Origin: Haematococcus lacustris
Taxonomy: Eukaryota > Chlorophyta > Chlorophyceae > Chlamydomonadales > Haematococcaceae
DNA: 64,000 bases
Direction of reading: 5' to 3'
Assembly (NCBI GenBank): GCA_030144725.1
Contig: JASKMD010000019.1
Span: 555,596-619,595 of the forward strand
Positions 33,480 to 44,710 of the stretch are shown here, one piece after another. Made by a program: the position numbers and the translations under genes. The notes under the pieces were generated by a model. The model saw only the letters and a program-made list of their open reading frames with translations, was not told the DNA's origin and did no database searches. The first letter of the stretch is position 1, and every line of letters starts with the position of its first letter.

Positions 33480-34402
33480 AGTCAGGCCAGCTGGTAGCTG
33501 ACCAGCTGGACCAGTGGAAGCTGACTGGAGGGCCAGGTGATGCTAGCCAGTGGCCTGAACATTGCCGGCCGCAGCACCCAGCGGTGGCTGGCTCCAATCA
33601 AGCCCCACCTCCAGCACCTGGCAGCAGCAAGCTCAGCCGGCATCTCCCTGGTGGCCAACCAGAAGCATATCACCGTCACCCTGGCCACCTGGGACGCGGT
33701 GTGGGAGGTGTACCTGGACCCCAAGTGGGCACAGCAGCGGCTGAGGCTGTACGGAGCCCAGGACCGGGCGCTGGAGCAGTTCTTGAAGTAGGTGAGGGCG
33801 GGTGGGAGGGAGAGTAAGGGACTGAGAGGTGGTGGGTTGGGCATGCCTAACCTGTGATTAGTTGACTGTGCCATGCCTAACCTGGTGCCACCATGTCAGC
33901 CACCATGTGTGCCCCTTGTGTGCATGGCTGCAGTTGGAGGAGGACATGGCGGAGGTGTCCATGGAGCGCCATGGGCGTGCCAAGCAGTTGGTGGTGTTCT
34001 TTGGCGCAGCTAGCATTGGAGCGTCCACTGGAGCTGTGCTGGTGATCTGAGCAGACAGCTCTGCCACCTAAGGGCAAGGAGTACCCGGGCCTGGGCTACA
34101 AGCGGCTGCGAGACAAGCCACCCAAGGCCCAGCAGCAGCAGCAGCCTGCTGTGGCACAGTAGTGTGCCCCCCTTTGATGAGCTGTCATCAGCTTACAATT
34201 AGCGCATGTTTTTCATGCCAACTCTACACAATAGCCCTCGTGGTCAGGCAATAGTGTAGGTGGTAGGCAATCATGCACCATGTCCATGTGCATTGGGTAC
34301 ACTCCACACGGCCCATTAACACCATCTGAGTCGGGCCACTATTGCCCACTAGTCGTCCCTAGTGGTCCGGCTCAGATGGAGGCCCTAGTGAGGGACAAGG
34401 GG
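33480..34402 (+). pseudogene. Decayed Fanzor-like gene copy with internal deletion
   Basis: One frame reads VMLASGLNIAGRSTQRWLAP, ITVTLATWDAVWEVYLDPKW and RALEQFLK, then a TAG and a putative intron, then EEDMAEVSMERHGRAKQLVV and FFGAASIG. The sequence then jumps directly to LELCW, a TGA, and the family tail YPGLGYKRLRDKPPKA...PAVAQ with TAG at 34159-34161. The region that should hold the later catalytic and zinc-binding motifs is deleted. From 34035 onward it matches 14341-14738. Two in-frame stops and the deletion mark it as dead. Family assignment to Fanzor/TnpB is inference from FFGAASIG-type context and the motif in the 49-kb copy. Confidence 0.6.
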
Positions 34403-35721
34403 GCTGTTGATAGCCCTAAGTTGAGGGTGCCCCAATTGTTTAGTATCTTACAGTGAGGGAGACTGAGTGAACCGCTTACAGGGCAACACCTTGAAGGCTG
34501 TTTCTGTGTGAGGAGAATTGTGGGTTTGTGTCATACGTCAAGAGCTGCCACACATATGGCGCCCTACTGGACACTTGCTTAAGGAGACGGCCGACAGTAA
34601 TGAGAACTTGCATGACTTCATGTTAAGCCCATGTGCACCTTTGTTTGTGCACCTTGCTTTGAAGTGCGTTACAGAAAGGCCCGAACCCCTAGAGGGGGAG
34701 GGCGGCCTAGCAGCCTAACGGCTGACGGCTTAAGCGGTGTAAGCCACATCATCATCAAGGAGACGGCCGGGTGTATTACAGCGGACCTGCTCAGGGCTAA
34801 GCAATCTGTAAAGAACGGTTCGTATCAACGTGAGCAGCTATGGTAACAACAAACATTACGACTTTGCTAGACTAACGTAAAGCACAAGAGTTGAACTGCA
34901 GCTCCCTACGTAAACACAGTTGCTTGACAAGCAAAACACCCTCACGGACACACGGTGCATTTCATGCAACCCTATTAAGTTGACTGAAAAAACCTATGTA
35001 TGTGTGCCTGCATGCTAACCTGCACAAAACCTCATGCTGCTCCATGCCATGCAGCTTCCACATGGATGCATGGTCATTGCTATGATCCGACGATGCTGGA
35101 CACGGAAGCACATGGTAAGTGCATGCGCAGTTGAATGAGCACACTCAACCACCCTGTCTCATGCTCCCAGGTGCAGTCTGTTGCTGGCCTGGGGTAGCAA
35201 TGAGTGACGAAGGAGTGGCGGAACAATGAGTTGCCTGAGTAAGCAGCACGTAGTAGATGCTCTGAACATGAGGTGTGAACTCCAGGCCTGACATCACACG
35301 TCAAGGTAATGCCTAGCATACAATTGTCTGGCTGGGCTGCTGCTACATGCTTGCCGGCTAGACCCGACCAGCCAGAGGGTGGTCACTGACAAGCCAGAGG
35401 GAGGCCTTCTGCCTTACCGGCAAGCCGCTCAAGGTGCTGCTATTGTCATGAGCTAACTAGTAGTAAGGGGTATGGAATCCCTAATGTGTTTGCATTATGT
35501 ATGTTTCTGCTGCTGCCTTCTCCGCCTTGCAGGGCCCGGCATGGAGGCACCACCTCCCCACCAGCCCCCACAGCTGCAGCTGCCAGCAGTGAGGCACGCT
35601 GATTCCCCTTCAGCCCTCATCACGACCCCAAGGTACTTCTGAGTTTGCCATGCAACAACATTGCCACAACAACTTGGGACTGGCAGGCTCTCAACTGCCA
35701 CTTCACCACCCCTGGCCAGTA
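34403..35721. other. Intergenic, no gene recognised
   Basis: Only short frames are open. There is no transposon end or tandem array apart from weak CCAGAGGG-type repeats near 35380-35415. It forms the 3' side of the VOC-family gene. Confidence 0.4.
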
Positions 35722-37257
35722 TTACCAGCCACTGGCATTGAAGACACTGGCATCCATGACATTCAGGGTGCCTTGGCTGCTGCTGTTGCTGCTGCCACTA
35801 CCGCTGTACTCCAGACCTCCGTGCACAGTTTGGCTGCGCTGCGGCTGTCTCCTGCCTGCCCCGTGTGTAGTGGTTTGGCAGCGGCAGGGCTCCTGGGTGC
35901 CAGCCGATAGGCGGCTGTGGCTGGAAGCTAATGGAGACACGCAGCCCAGGCCCCTGGCCTTCAGCATGGTGGCCAGCATGGCAGTCGGCTGGGTTCTCGA
36001 GCATGAGTAGGGCAGTGCCAACACGCTGGACACGCTGCACACCCGGCGCATGCCTATGGTGTGAGGTGTTGAAGCCGACAGCGCCTTGCAGCTCACAACT
36101 GCGCCCACTCCCCCTTCAGCACTGATGATTGTGTCTTGCGGCATGAAGGGTGTGGCGGCAAAGTCCATCTGGCTGCAGCTGACGGTGCAAGGTGTGCAGG
36201 AACTGGCCTCCAGCGCTGGCTGGGGAACACTGCTCATGTCAGTGTCACTGCTTGCATAGCTGCCTGGGTTGGGCTGCGCAGAGTGGCAGGGATCGGTTGA
36301 GGGTGGGGAGAAGCAGGTGGGGCAGGGGGACTGGGCCTGGCTGGGCTGGCGTGACAAGGAGAGAGGTTGCACCTGCCGCAAGCAACAAGCGGCACTGGCT
36401 TGGCTGTGTGTAGACATGTCCGTCAGACTACTGCATGTGAAGGGGTTGCATGTGTGTGGGGTGTGGGGTGCCAACTGTGCTGCTGTTTCAGCGCGCATCA
36501 TGGACACTAAGCAAGGATGACATGACTGTTTTGCTTCCATTCGACAATGCTACAACGCACCGGCAGAAGGTCGCAGTTGCAAAGCTCCACCATGTTTCCA
36601 TCAGGATCATGCATGAATAACTGCGCAACAGCATGGATGTATTTCATGCTGTTTATAGCTTGCAACATAGGATGTTGCTGGACTCAAACGTGGAACAATA
36701 TGACTACAATACCTGGGTCACAAGGATGCCGCCCTCTTCGACATGGGCCTTCTTGTACTCTATGTTGCGGTACTTCAAGAGCGCCTCGACCTCTTCAAGC
36801 CCGCATTCACAAGCAAAGCTCAGGTGGTCTGCCTGCAATGTCACGACACCTTTGAGCCTGCGCTGCGTACATTGCCGACAGGGTCGTTCAGCAGCTGCTG
36901 TGCAGCGCACCTTCGGGTTGATGACGTCCCGGCTGGCGTGGGGCGGATGCCCGGCAATGAGGTGCAGTCCCACGCCGTAACCATACAGCCAGGCACCGTC
37001 GAAGTCAAAACTGGCGGGGCGCTTAATCATCGAGAAGCCAAGTAGGCTACTGTACCATTCCGCAGTCTTTGCCACATCCCTGCAGCGGGCACTCGGAGAA
37101 GCAAAGATATCTCGGAAGTCAAGATTTGCAGGAGGACTTGGCAGTTGCGTAAGCGCCAATTGACGTCTAATGCGTACTTGCAGAGGTGCGATATGTGGTT
37201 AATTGCTCGCAATGGCAGAGGCCCTCTTCGCGGGGGATACGCACATACTTCTGCCAT
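35722..37257 (-). CDS. VOC-superfamily (glyoxalase I-like) protein with C-terminal extension
   Basis: Exons 37178-37257, 36911-37079, 36713-36832 and 36561-36620 keep phase and encode a compact VOC domain of about 143 aa: INHISHLC, DVAKTAEWYSSLLGFSMIKR, FDGAWLYGYGVGLHLI, DHLSFACE, VEEGGILVTQ and FMHDPDGNMVELCNCD. The His in NHIS, the second His in DHLSF and the Glu in MVELCNC sit where metal ligands occur in plant glyoxalase I-like proteins. VOC enzymes use a metal to act on small molecules; this plant-type subgroup is often annotated glyoxalase I, but the substrate cannot be read from sequence. A last exon, about 35722-36474, adds roughly 250 Ser/Thr/Cys-rich residues without a domain and ends in TGA; its junction is in phase but less certain than the others. 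Confidence 0.82.
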
Positions 37258-37691
37258 TTGCTTATTTCTCAGCTCTCCTTGGTTGGAGTGCTATCAGCGT
37301 TGCAGGCTCTGTATGCAGTACTCGTCGTGACACTTCGCACTTTGCCGCGTAACGGCCAACTGCCCCAGCATTTCCACTATGCGTTTATTGTCCTATATGT
37401 CCTGCCGATTTGTCCTTTATGTCCTGCGTTTATTGTCCTTTATGTCCTTTATGTCCTTTTGATCCCTACAGCCCTCATGCCACACCAAAATAAGCAAGAG
37501 CTGTGATCAAAACACAGGCTGCGAGCTCATCATTGTAAGGGCTACTGCTAGTGTGCCTAATGCCCACTTCAGCTCGGCCATTATGGTGTGTGTGCCTGCG
37601 CTGCTACTCCTAAAGATCAGCTCACACACATCCCCTCTGTGAGGGGTAACGTATTTTATTGTGTTGTGATTGTCGTGCTGTAGCTGGATTC
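37258..37691. other. Intergenic with TTTATGTCC-type repeat
   Basis: Short degenerate tandem repeats of TTTATGTCC/TTATTGTCC occupy about 37381-37462. No gene seen. Confidence 0.5.
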
Positions 37692-38284
37692 TTAAGCCTG
37701 CCAGCGAAGAGGAGAGTGGGCATGTTGCTGAATGCGGTCCCCAGCTGCTTGCCGACGTGGTCCACCATGTTCGAGGCGGGCGCGGAGGTCGGTGTGCGCG
37801 GCCAGCACGGCAGCGACTGCTGCGCTTGGCCGAGTCTTCTCGCCGTCTCCGGGCAGGCCGCGGCCCAGCTGCAGGCACAGATTCCTGCAGCTTAGGTCCG
37901 GGATGGCTGCCTGGGAGACTAGGATGTCTGCGTACACGGGCTGGCCGTGCAGGTCGAGCGGGTCGGCTACGTGCAGGGAAAACAAGTCGTGTACAAGGAA
38001 CCCCAACAGCAGGCTGCCCGCTCACTGCAGGCTGCCCGCTCACTGCCCGCTTACTGCAGACATTTACTCGTGGCAGCGCAGCGGCCAGGAAGGCATCCCA
38101 CGGCTCTTGCGGGAGGTGTTCGGTGAGGTGGGCTAGGTTGCATTCCCGGCCGTGCCAGGTGTTGTCCCAATCGCGGGCAACGCGGGCCTCTCCGGAAGCC
38201 TTTCTCTTGCGCTGCGCCTCGGAGAGTTGAGGCTGTTGTGCCTGGTCGCGGTCAAAGATGTCGAAGTCGGGATCCTCCGGCAGT
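37692..38284 (-). CDS. Unrecognised coding fragment truncated by a pogo-like insertion
   Basis: Two exon-like stretches read on the minus strand. About 38049-38284 gives EDPDFDIFDRDQAQQPQLSE, then ARDWDNTWHGRECNLAHL and PWDAFLAAALPR before a GTAAAT donor. About 37692-38006 gives FLVHDLFSLHVADPLDLHG, ILVSQAAIPDLSC and a basic C-terminus. The amino-acid composition looks coding, but no family was recognised, and the join between them was not fixed. The upstream edge coincides with the left end of the pogo-like element at 38286, so the gene's 5' part is either beyond the insertion or lost. It might itself be transposon-derived. Confidence 0.4.
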
Positions 38285-38285
38285 A

Positions 38286-39817
38286 CACAGATAAGCACCT
38301 AAGTTGGGACATTTTGAAACGGGGGGTGGCACAACTCATCACTTGCTTGGACGAAACGAATGCAACTCATATCCTTGGAGAGATCTAGAAGTCCTCTAGC
38401 TGCCGATGCCCCCGGCTTAGTATAATTCTCAAGGACTGGAGACTTATGACTTGGCCAGTGGGATACCCCCCCTAAAACCGGTTTCTCAAACTAAGTGCAC
38501 CTATGTTGAGACACTCAAGTATACACCTTTTTCAGGAGAAACTTGGTCCTGCCCTTTTCGGCACTGTATCACTATAGGTCCTAGCACCAGATGGCACCAA
38601 AAATCCACATAAAAGCTGTGTTGTAAGTCGAAAGTTAAAGCATCACGATGTGCACCCCCCTCTCCACGCAAGCCCCTCTGCCATGCTGAGCTGCCCTCAT
38701 GGAAAGCTGCTCTTCCAGCTCCTGCCTGTTGTAGCACTGGTCCACTGCCCGAGAATACAACGGAGGTTGCTCCTCTATTGAGCAATTGAAAGTTGCATCC
38801 ATCATATCGTTGGTCACATTTAGGCGCTTCCATGGTGCTAGAGTCGCCATGCTCTTGCCAGCTTGGATGGAGACTTTAGCAGCTGCCAGCAGCTGCTCCT
38901 TGTTGGGGGTGTATAAGCCTGTCTTGGCAAAGGCCCGCTTCAATGACTTCGTTTAGTATGGTATTATTTATTATTAATTCATACTATTAAATTCAATTTA
39001 ATTCTATGGCTTCATTTGCTGCTCGGGCTTGCATCACGGAAGAGGTGTGGCAGGCCCTTGCTCACACGGACCTCGCAGGCCCACTGCACTGCTCCAAGGA
39101 GGTCCAATCTGGTCACCCCCCTACCCTGCGCTTATACCCCCTTGACAATGCTGACCAGCTGCATCTCCTCTGCCTAAGTCAAAGCTGTCGGTCTCCCCCT
39201 TGTAGCAACCCACCCCCCATGTTGATAAAGTCGTTGAGGTTGGAGCAGGGGACGCCGTGCTGTTTTGCCACAGCACGCACAGAAGGGCGCGCAGCCCCCC
39301 TCTTGAACTTGGAGAGGGCCCGAGCGGCGGCTGCAAGCAAGCTAGCCCTGTGGCGTGCCCCGTTAGAAGCTTTGCTAGACCACCTAGCGCGTGTGGCAGA
39401 AGCGGTGATCATCTGAGCAAGGGCCGGGGCCTGAGCTCTGCAAGTAGAAAGGTCATTTTTTGTTACATGCGAAATTTCCGCCCAACATGGCAAGCGCTAC
39501 CGCCGGACAGCCGCACATTTGACACAACGCACCGACTGCACCATCTTTGTTACTCACCAAGGTATCTAGGAGCGTTGAGGAAGCTTCCTGAAACGCTCCT
39601 GGTACTCGCGGCCGGGCCTTAACTCCGGATGGGGTTAAAACCGGCGGTCCCGGCAGTGTTGAGATCTCTCCTCCCACAACGCGCAAACATGACGCGGCCC
39701 GACGACCACCCTAGTAACCACCTAACAACGCGATGCGCGGGAAAGAAACGGGGGCTTTCGGTAAAGAATCAAGAGAACACGAGAAACGGGGTGTCCCAAC
39801 TTAGGTGCTTTACTGTG
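38286..39817 (-). mobile_element. Tc1/mariner-pogo-like element, internally deleted
   Basis: Inverted ends start CACAG and share AAGCACCTAAGTTGGGACA (left near 38293, right complement near 39792-39810). TA lies immediately outside both ends (38284-38285 and 39818-39819), as expected for this superfamily. The interior retains pieces of a transposase on the minus strand but not the catalytic region, and is AT-rich near 38950-39005. Confidence 0.7.
38635..39493 (-). pseudogene. Remnant pogo-type transposase
   Basis: Near 39250-39350 the minus strand encodes ALSKFKRGAARPSVRAVAKQ followed by HGVPCSNLNDFI, which resembles the Psq-type helix-turn-helix used for DNA binding by pogo transposases. Near 38870-38943 it encodes KRAFAKTGLYTPNKEQLL, resembling the C-terminal end of their DDE domain (AFRKTGLYP-type motif). 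The roughly 220 bp between them cannot hold the DDE catalytic core, so the gene is an internal-deletion derivative and should be inactive. Confidence 0.55.
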
Positions 39818-40630
39818 TATAGCCGGCACGTATGTATGTAGCTCCCTATAGCGACCTTATCGCGTGGACACAACTTTAGCACAAACACCCATATTGAGCC
39901 TGCGGGACTGCGCTTCGACGCCGCTCACTACTTTAGCACGCTGAAGCTGACGGTGCAATCGCGGTAGCAAATGGTGGTCTGGATGTGGAGAACAGCATGG
40001 TACCCTATGTACAAGAGAGCTTGTCTAACTCAGGCGCTCCCAACATGGGGTTGGTAATATGCATGCAAGTACTCTCGCAATACTGTATCGTTTTCGATAG
40101 CGTTTATCACATTGGTAGCTGCAAGTCAATGCGCGTCATCTGACCATCAGCGCAAGCCATTGGAGTTTTTGCTCGCGTACTGCCACATGTGCCCGCGAAC
40201 AAACCACAGCGGCGATATGGGTCTCCTTGGCACGGTGAGCCACATCGCTGTGACCCCATCTACCTAGCGCAGTGAGCGGGTCGTGCACACATGGAATGTC
40301 CGGCAAACACCCATCGCGATGCCTGCCGGGCGTGCAGGGCGCCTGGACGGGGTGATTGAAACATATCTCCATGCTCGCTTCCGCCGTATACACCAGTTGG
40401 GTCGGCGCACACTAAGGTATCACCGGCTTACACCCACCCTCCTCCACTGTGTCCTCCACTGTGTTGCACCCGCTGCATCCACAGGAAAATGGCCATGGAA
40501 TGTTTGTTCTATACCCATTGGCGCATCTATTGAAACAAACTGCACGTTAAACAGCCCAGGCCTCTATCAGTTTGACATCTTTAAAGTGACATCATGTTCT
40601 CCAAGCAGAATCAGGGCTACGGGGCTGTGG

Positions 40631-40746
40631 TGTTACAGTGCTGCTTTGAACCTAGTTTGCATGATCTTTGAATGCGCCATCAGCTAGTAATCGCGAATCC
40701 TCGTATTGTCAGCCATGTATCCTGCTGTCCCGGCTATCCTCTAACA
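40631..40746 (+). repeat. 5' LTR of the gypsy element, internally deleted
   Basis: Only 116 bp remain: the first 48 and last 68 bases of the 379-bp 3' LTR, joined at GCGCC/ATCAG. About 263 internal bases are missing, probably including promoter or R-region sequence. Confidence 0.9.
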
Positions 40747-41495
40747 TTTGGTTTCCACGTTCTCGATCATCGGCCTTTGCAGTGAACAAGGAGCACCCAG
40801 ACGACTTCGACGTCTTGGCGCTACTCGGGATCAAGGACGACGCTCCGACCCCCGAAGCACCTGCAGTTTCAGCTGCGAACCCACCAGCTCCGACTGCAGG
40901 TTAGTGCACCCAGTGGCTTTCATCGCCACGCCCACCTGCGCTAGATAGCAGTACAAGTGACTGCGTGCAGTGTTTGAACCTGCGAAAGCAGTGCCTTTAC
41001 CTGTACGAACAGTGTTTCACCTGCGCAAGCAGTGCTCACCTGCGAAAGCAGCGATTTACCCGTGCAAACGGTGCCCACCTGCTTTTTGCAGCGCGCGCGA
41101 CTCCCAGGAAGCACACGCCCATCCCAGTACCGGACTTCAGTGCAACATCGACTGTGGTGACGACCGTACCAGTGACCGTACCGCCTCCTGCCCAGCCGCA
41201 ACCCCACCACCGCCCAGGCCAGACATCCAGTTCCAACCCGTGCCAGCTGTGCGCGAAGTTCCGGGCTGCAGCGGACTACCATCACGCAACCAGCCGCGAG
41301 CTACGTAGTCAAGTGGCTGGTTTACAGCAACTCATCAACAACATAGCCGTTGGTAGGGCCACTATTCCATTTGCATACCCACAACCCATACCGTTCCCAC
41401 AACCAGTCACAGTCCCACCACCAGCTCAGGCTGTGAACACAAACAGCCAGGCAGCTCAGAGACGCCAGGCAGCCAAGGCAGCTAGGCGTGGATAG
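40747..41495 (+). CDS. Spliced open frame upstream of gag in the gypsy element
   Basis: An exon ending at 40899 (EHPDDFDVLALLGIKDD then ANPPAPTA) joins in phase, across a GTTAGT...TTTTTGCAG intron, to an exon starting at 41092 that runs open to TAG at 41493-41495. The second exon reads ATPRKHTPIPVPDFSATSTV, CQLCAKFRAAADYHHATSREL and a Pro/Gln-rich end. The gag ATG follows immediately and is in the same frame (TAG then ATG). The start codon is unresolved because the frame runs open back into the LTR without an ATG. The intron holds short direct repeats of ACCTGCGAAAGCAGTG type. It could be a gag N-terminal extension expressed by stop-codon read-through. Confidence 0.45.
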
Positions 41496-42476
41496 ATGGA
41501 GACCCCCATGACTGAGGCACAGAGTGTCATGATGGCCCTCAACACAATGTCACAAGCATTAGAATCACAGCTTGGTAGCATGACAGCAGCCCTAACCCAG
41601 CTGCTAGCATCACAACAACACACCACACAAGCACAGACTCCCACAGCCCCTCCACAACCATCAGCACCACCTCATCCAGTCCCACAGCAGGCGCCTACTT
41701 TCATGGGCTTGATCAAGCTTAGTGAGGTGCCTATGTATGATGGCCGGGGTGATGTGAACACTTTCCTTTTTCAAGTGGCTGATGTGTTCTCATTGTATCC
41801 GGGTGCATCTGAGGAGCAGAAGATAGTCTCAACCAGTGTAAGACTGACTGGACTAGCAAGCGCTTGGTATCGATCCATTCGGGCTGACACCACATCTTTC
41901 TTCTCATGGCATGCATTTGCATCAGCACTGAAGGCAGCCTTCAAAACCAAATCAGACGAGTCCAAAGCCAGAGACCAGCTGCACCTAGCAAGGCAGAAGC
42001 CCAACCAGTCAGCTGTGTCATATGCTACACAACTCCGCTCACTGTACGTCCAGATTCCAGACATGCATGAGGGAGAAAAGCTAGACAGGTTCCGTCAAGG
42101 TCTACACCCACCACTACGAGCACTAGTTGACATCCAGAATCCCACAAGCTTCTCACAGGCTGTGGAGATTGCTGTGGCTCACGACTCTGCATATCGAGAT
42201 GCAGGCATTTCCACCACGGTCCCCATGCAACTGGGCTTCATTTCGCACAATAGACCACGTCCACGTGCACAAAGCAGCTCTACTGGACACACCTCCGCTG
42301 GACAACCGCCCTCACGATACACACCACTCACGGAGGAAGAGAAAGCCCAGTATCACGCCAACAACCAGTGCACCTACTGTCGCGAAAAAGGACATGTGCT
42401 GCGAGACTGTAAGCACCCCAAAAAACAAGCACATCGAAAAAACGACCAGTGGCCGAGACCGTCCGGCGGGAAGTAA
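41496..42476 (+). CDS. gag: Gypsy gag polyprotein
   Basis: A 326-aa frame begins [18 protein letters not shown], has a Gln/Pro-rich linker, then a capsid-type retrotransposon gag domain ([55 protein letters not shown]), and ends with a CCHC zinc knuckle [14 protein letters not shown]. Gag forms the virus-like particle and packages element RNA. It overlaps the pol frame, which lies in the -1 register, and contains a slippery heptamer near its 3' end. No disabling change is visible. Confidence 0.93.
   Translation: METPMTEAQSVMMALNTMSQALESQLGSMTAALTQLLASQQHTTQAQTPTAPPQPSAPPHPVPQQAPTFMGLIKLSEVPMYDGRGDVNTFLFQVADVFSLYPGASEEQKIVSTSVRLTGLASAWYRSIRADTTSFFSWHAFASALKAAFKTKSDESKARDQLHLARQKPNQSAVSYATQLRSLYVQIPDMHEGEKLDRFRQGLHPPLRALVDIQNPTSFSQAVEIAVAHDSAYRDAGISTTVPMQLGFISHNRPRPRAQSSSTGHTSAGQPPSRYTPLTEEEKAQYHANNQCTYCREKGHVLRDCKHPKKQAHRKNDQWPRPSGGK
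42437..42443 (+). promoter_or_regulatory. Candidate -1 ribosomal frameshift heptamer A_AAA_AAC
   Basis: In the gag reading register the codons are CGA AAA AAC, so the heptamer is correctly phased (X XXY YYZ). A one-base backward slip continues as CGA CCA GTG GCC, which is exactly the open pol frame. The gag stop lies 31 bases further on. A downstream pseudoknot was not tested. Confidence 0.75.
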
Positions 42477-44619
42477 GCACGGTTCCACATCCACCACAGG
42501 CAACTCCAGCTGACCTTGCACTACACAGCGCATCATCCGCACCCACAGCAGTAGAAACTAGCGCTGAGCCCATTCAAGAGGCGAAGGCATCAATCCCAAT
42601 CAACGACACAACCATAGGTGTGCTTCCAGCACCTACAGCAACCACAGCACCACGCTATCGCATAACCAAACTCAGCAACACACAGGGCCAGCCAGCAGAC
42701 TTGCTCATCTTTGCTGGCACATTCCACAAACATCCAGTGCGCATTCTGATCGATGGAGGAGCGTCAGCTTCTTTCATTGACGAGGAGTTCTGCGACAGGT
42801 TTGAGGTGCAGGCAGCTCAGAAGCACGACCCAGACATGATCAGACTGGCTGATGGTCATCAACAGCAGAGCACAGCCATGATACCCAATGCACGGTTCAG
42901 GGTGTCCTCCTACAAAGGGGTACAAACATTGCATTGCACCAAACTGCACGGCTTTGACATCATCCTAGGCAAACCATGGCTTGCTGACATCAACCCACAC
43001 ATCGACTGGAAGCAGAACACCATGTCATTCCAGCACGCAGGGCGTAAGCACACCCTGAGAGCACCGCCATTCCCAAAACATCCTGACATAGACAAGTACA
43101 CCATCAGCACGGCAGGGCTGCGTGTCGCCATGCAGACTCGTCAACCCATGTTCTTGGTATCCATCACTCCATCTGGCATTAACTCTGCCATAGATCGTCA
43201 TCAAATCATGGATTGCACAGCCATCACACAGAAGTTTGCAGATGTGTTCCCAGCAGACCTACCAGCAGGCTTGCCACCCCAACGTGCTGTGGACCACCGC
43301 ATCGAAGTAGAGCCTGGCAAAAGACCTCCCACCAGATCCACATACAACATGAGCACCAGTGAGCTGGCTGAGCTGAAAGCCCAGATAACTGAGATGCAAG
43401 AGAAAGGGTTCATTCGTCCCAGCACCTCCCCGTACGCAGCAGGCGTGCTGTTTGTTCGTAAGAAGGACGGCACGTTTCGCATGTGTGTCGACTACCGCCC
43501 ACTCAACCGCATCACCATCAAAAACAAATACCCACTGCCACGAGTAGAGAACATGCTGGACAGGCTGCATGGAGCAACGGTTTTCAGTAAGATAGACCTC
43601 AGGCAGGGGTACCATCAGATTCGCATTGCACCAGAAGACATCCCCAAAACAGCATTCAGCACACGGTATGGACACTTTGAGTTCACAGTCCTGCCATTTG
43701 GGCTCTGTAATGCACCAGCAACATTCCAACGCCTCATGAACGACATCTTCAGACAGGAACTTGACGACCATGTCATAGTCTACCTTGACGACATCCTCAT
43801 TTTCTCACGCACACATGAAGAGCATGCCAGACACCTGGACAGAGTTCTATCACTCCTACGCCAACACAAGCTATATGCTAAACTCTCCAAGTGTGAGTTT
43901 GGCAGGTCTCAGACTGAGTTTCTAGGACACATCATCACATCCACAGGCATTGCATGTGACCCTAGCAAATTAGCTGCAATCAACTCATGGCCTGTCCCTA
44001 CAACTGTGCACGATGTGCGCAGCTTTCTGGGGCTTGCTAATTACTACCGCCGCTTCGTCAACAACTTCTCATCCATTGCTGCACCACTCACGGCACTCAC
44101 ACAGGCTGATGGGCATGACAAGCAGGGCAAGGTGACATGGACCTCTACCCAGCAGTCAGCTTTTGATGCTCTGAAACAAGCACTCACATCGGCACCAATC
44201 CTCATTGCACCTGATCCAGCACAACCATACACTCTACGCTGCGACGCCTCTGGCATAGGCATTGGCGCAGTGCTGTCACAAGGCACTGGGCCTGCTGAGC
44301 GTGTAGTAGCTTACCATTCCAGGAAGCTGCTCCCAGCAGAACGCAACTACCCCACACATGAACAAGAGCTGCTGTCCTTGGTGGAAGCACTCAAAGTCTG
44401 GCGCCACTACCTATTGGGCGCACACTTCACGCTGCTCACTGACAATTGGGCAAACAAACACCTGCAAACACAACCACGACTTGACAGTAGGCGACAAGCC
44501 CGCTGGATGGAAGTGCTCCAAGAGTACAACTGCCACATCGATCACATACCTGGAAAGCAAAACGTGGTGGCGGACGCGCTATCCCGTCGAGCTGACTACC
44601 AGCTGTACACTTCCGCATT

Positions 44620-44710
44620 GGGCATTCCATTGGCCCCAAACACTCCGGGCATTCCATTGGCTCCAAACACTCCGGGCATTCCATTGGCCCCAAACAATCC
44701 AGGCATTCCG
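44620..44710 (+). repeat. 27-bp in-frame repeat in pol
   Basis: Three full copies and one partial copy of a unit starting GGGCATTCCATTGGC encode GIPLAPNTP repeats between RNase H and the integrase zinc finger. Confidence 0.9.
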
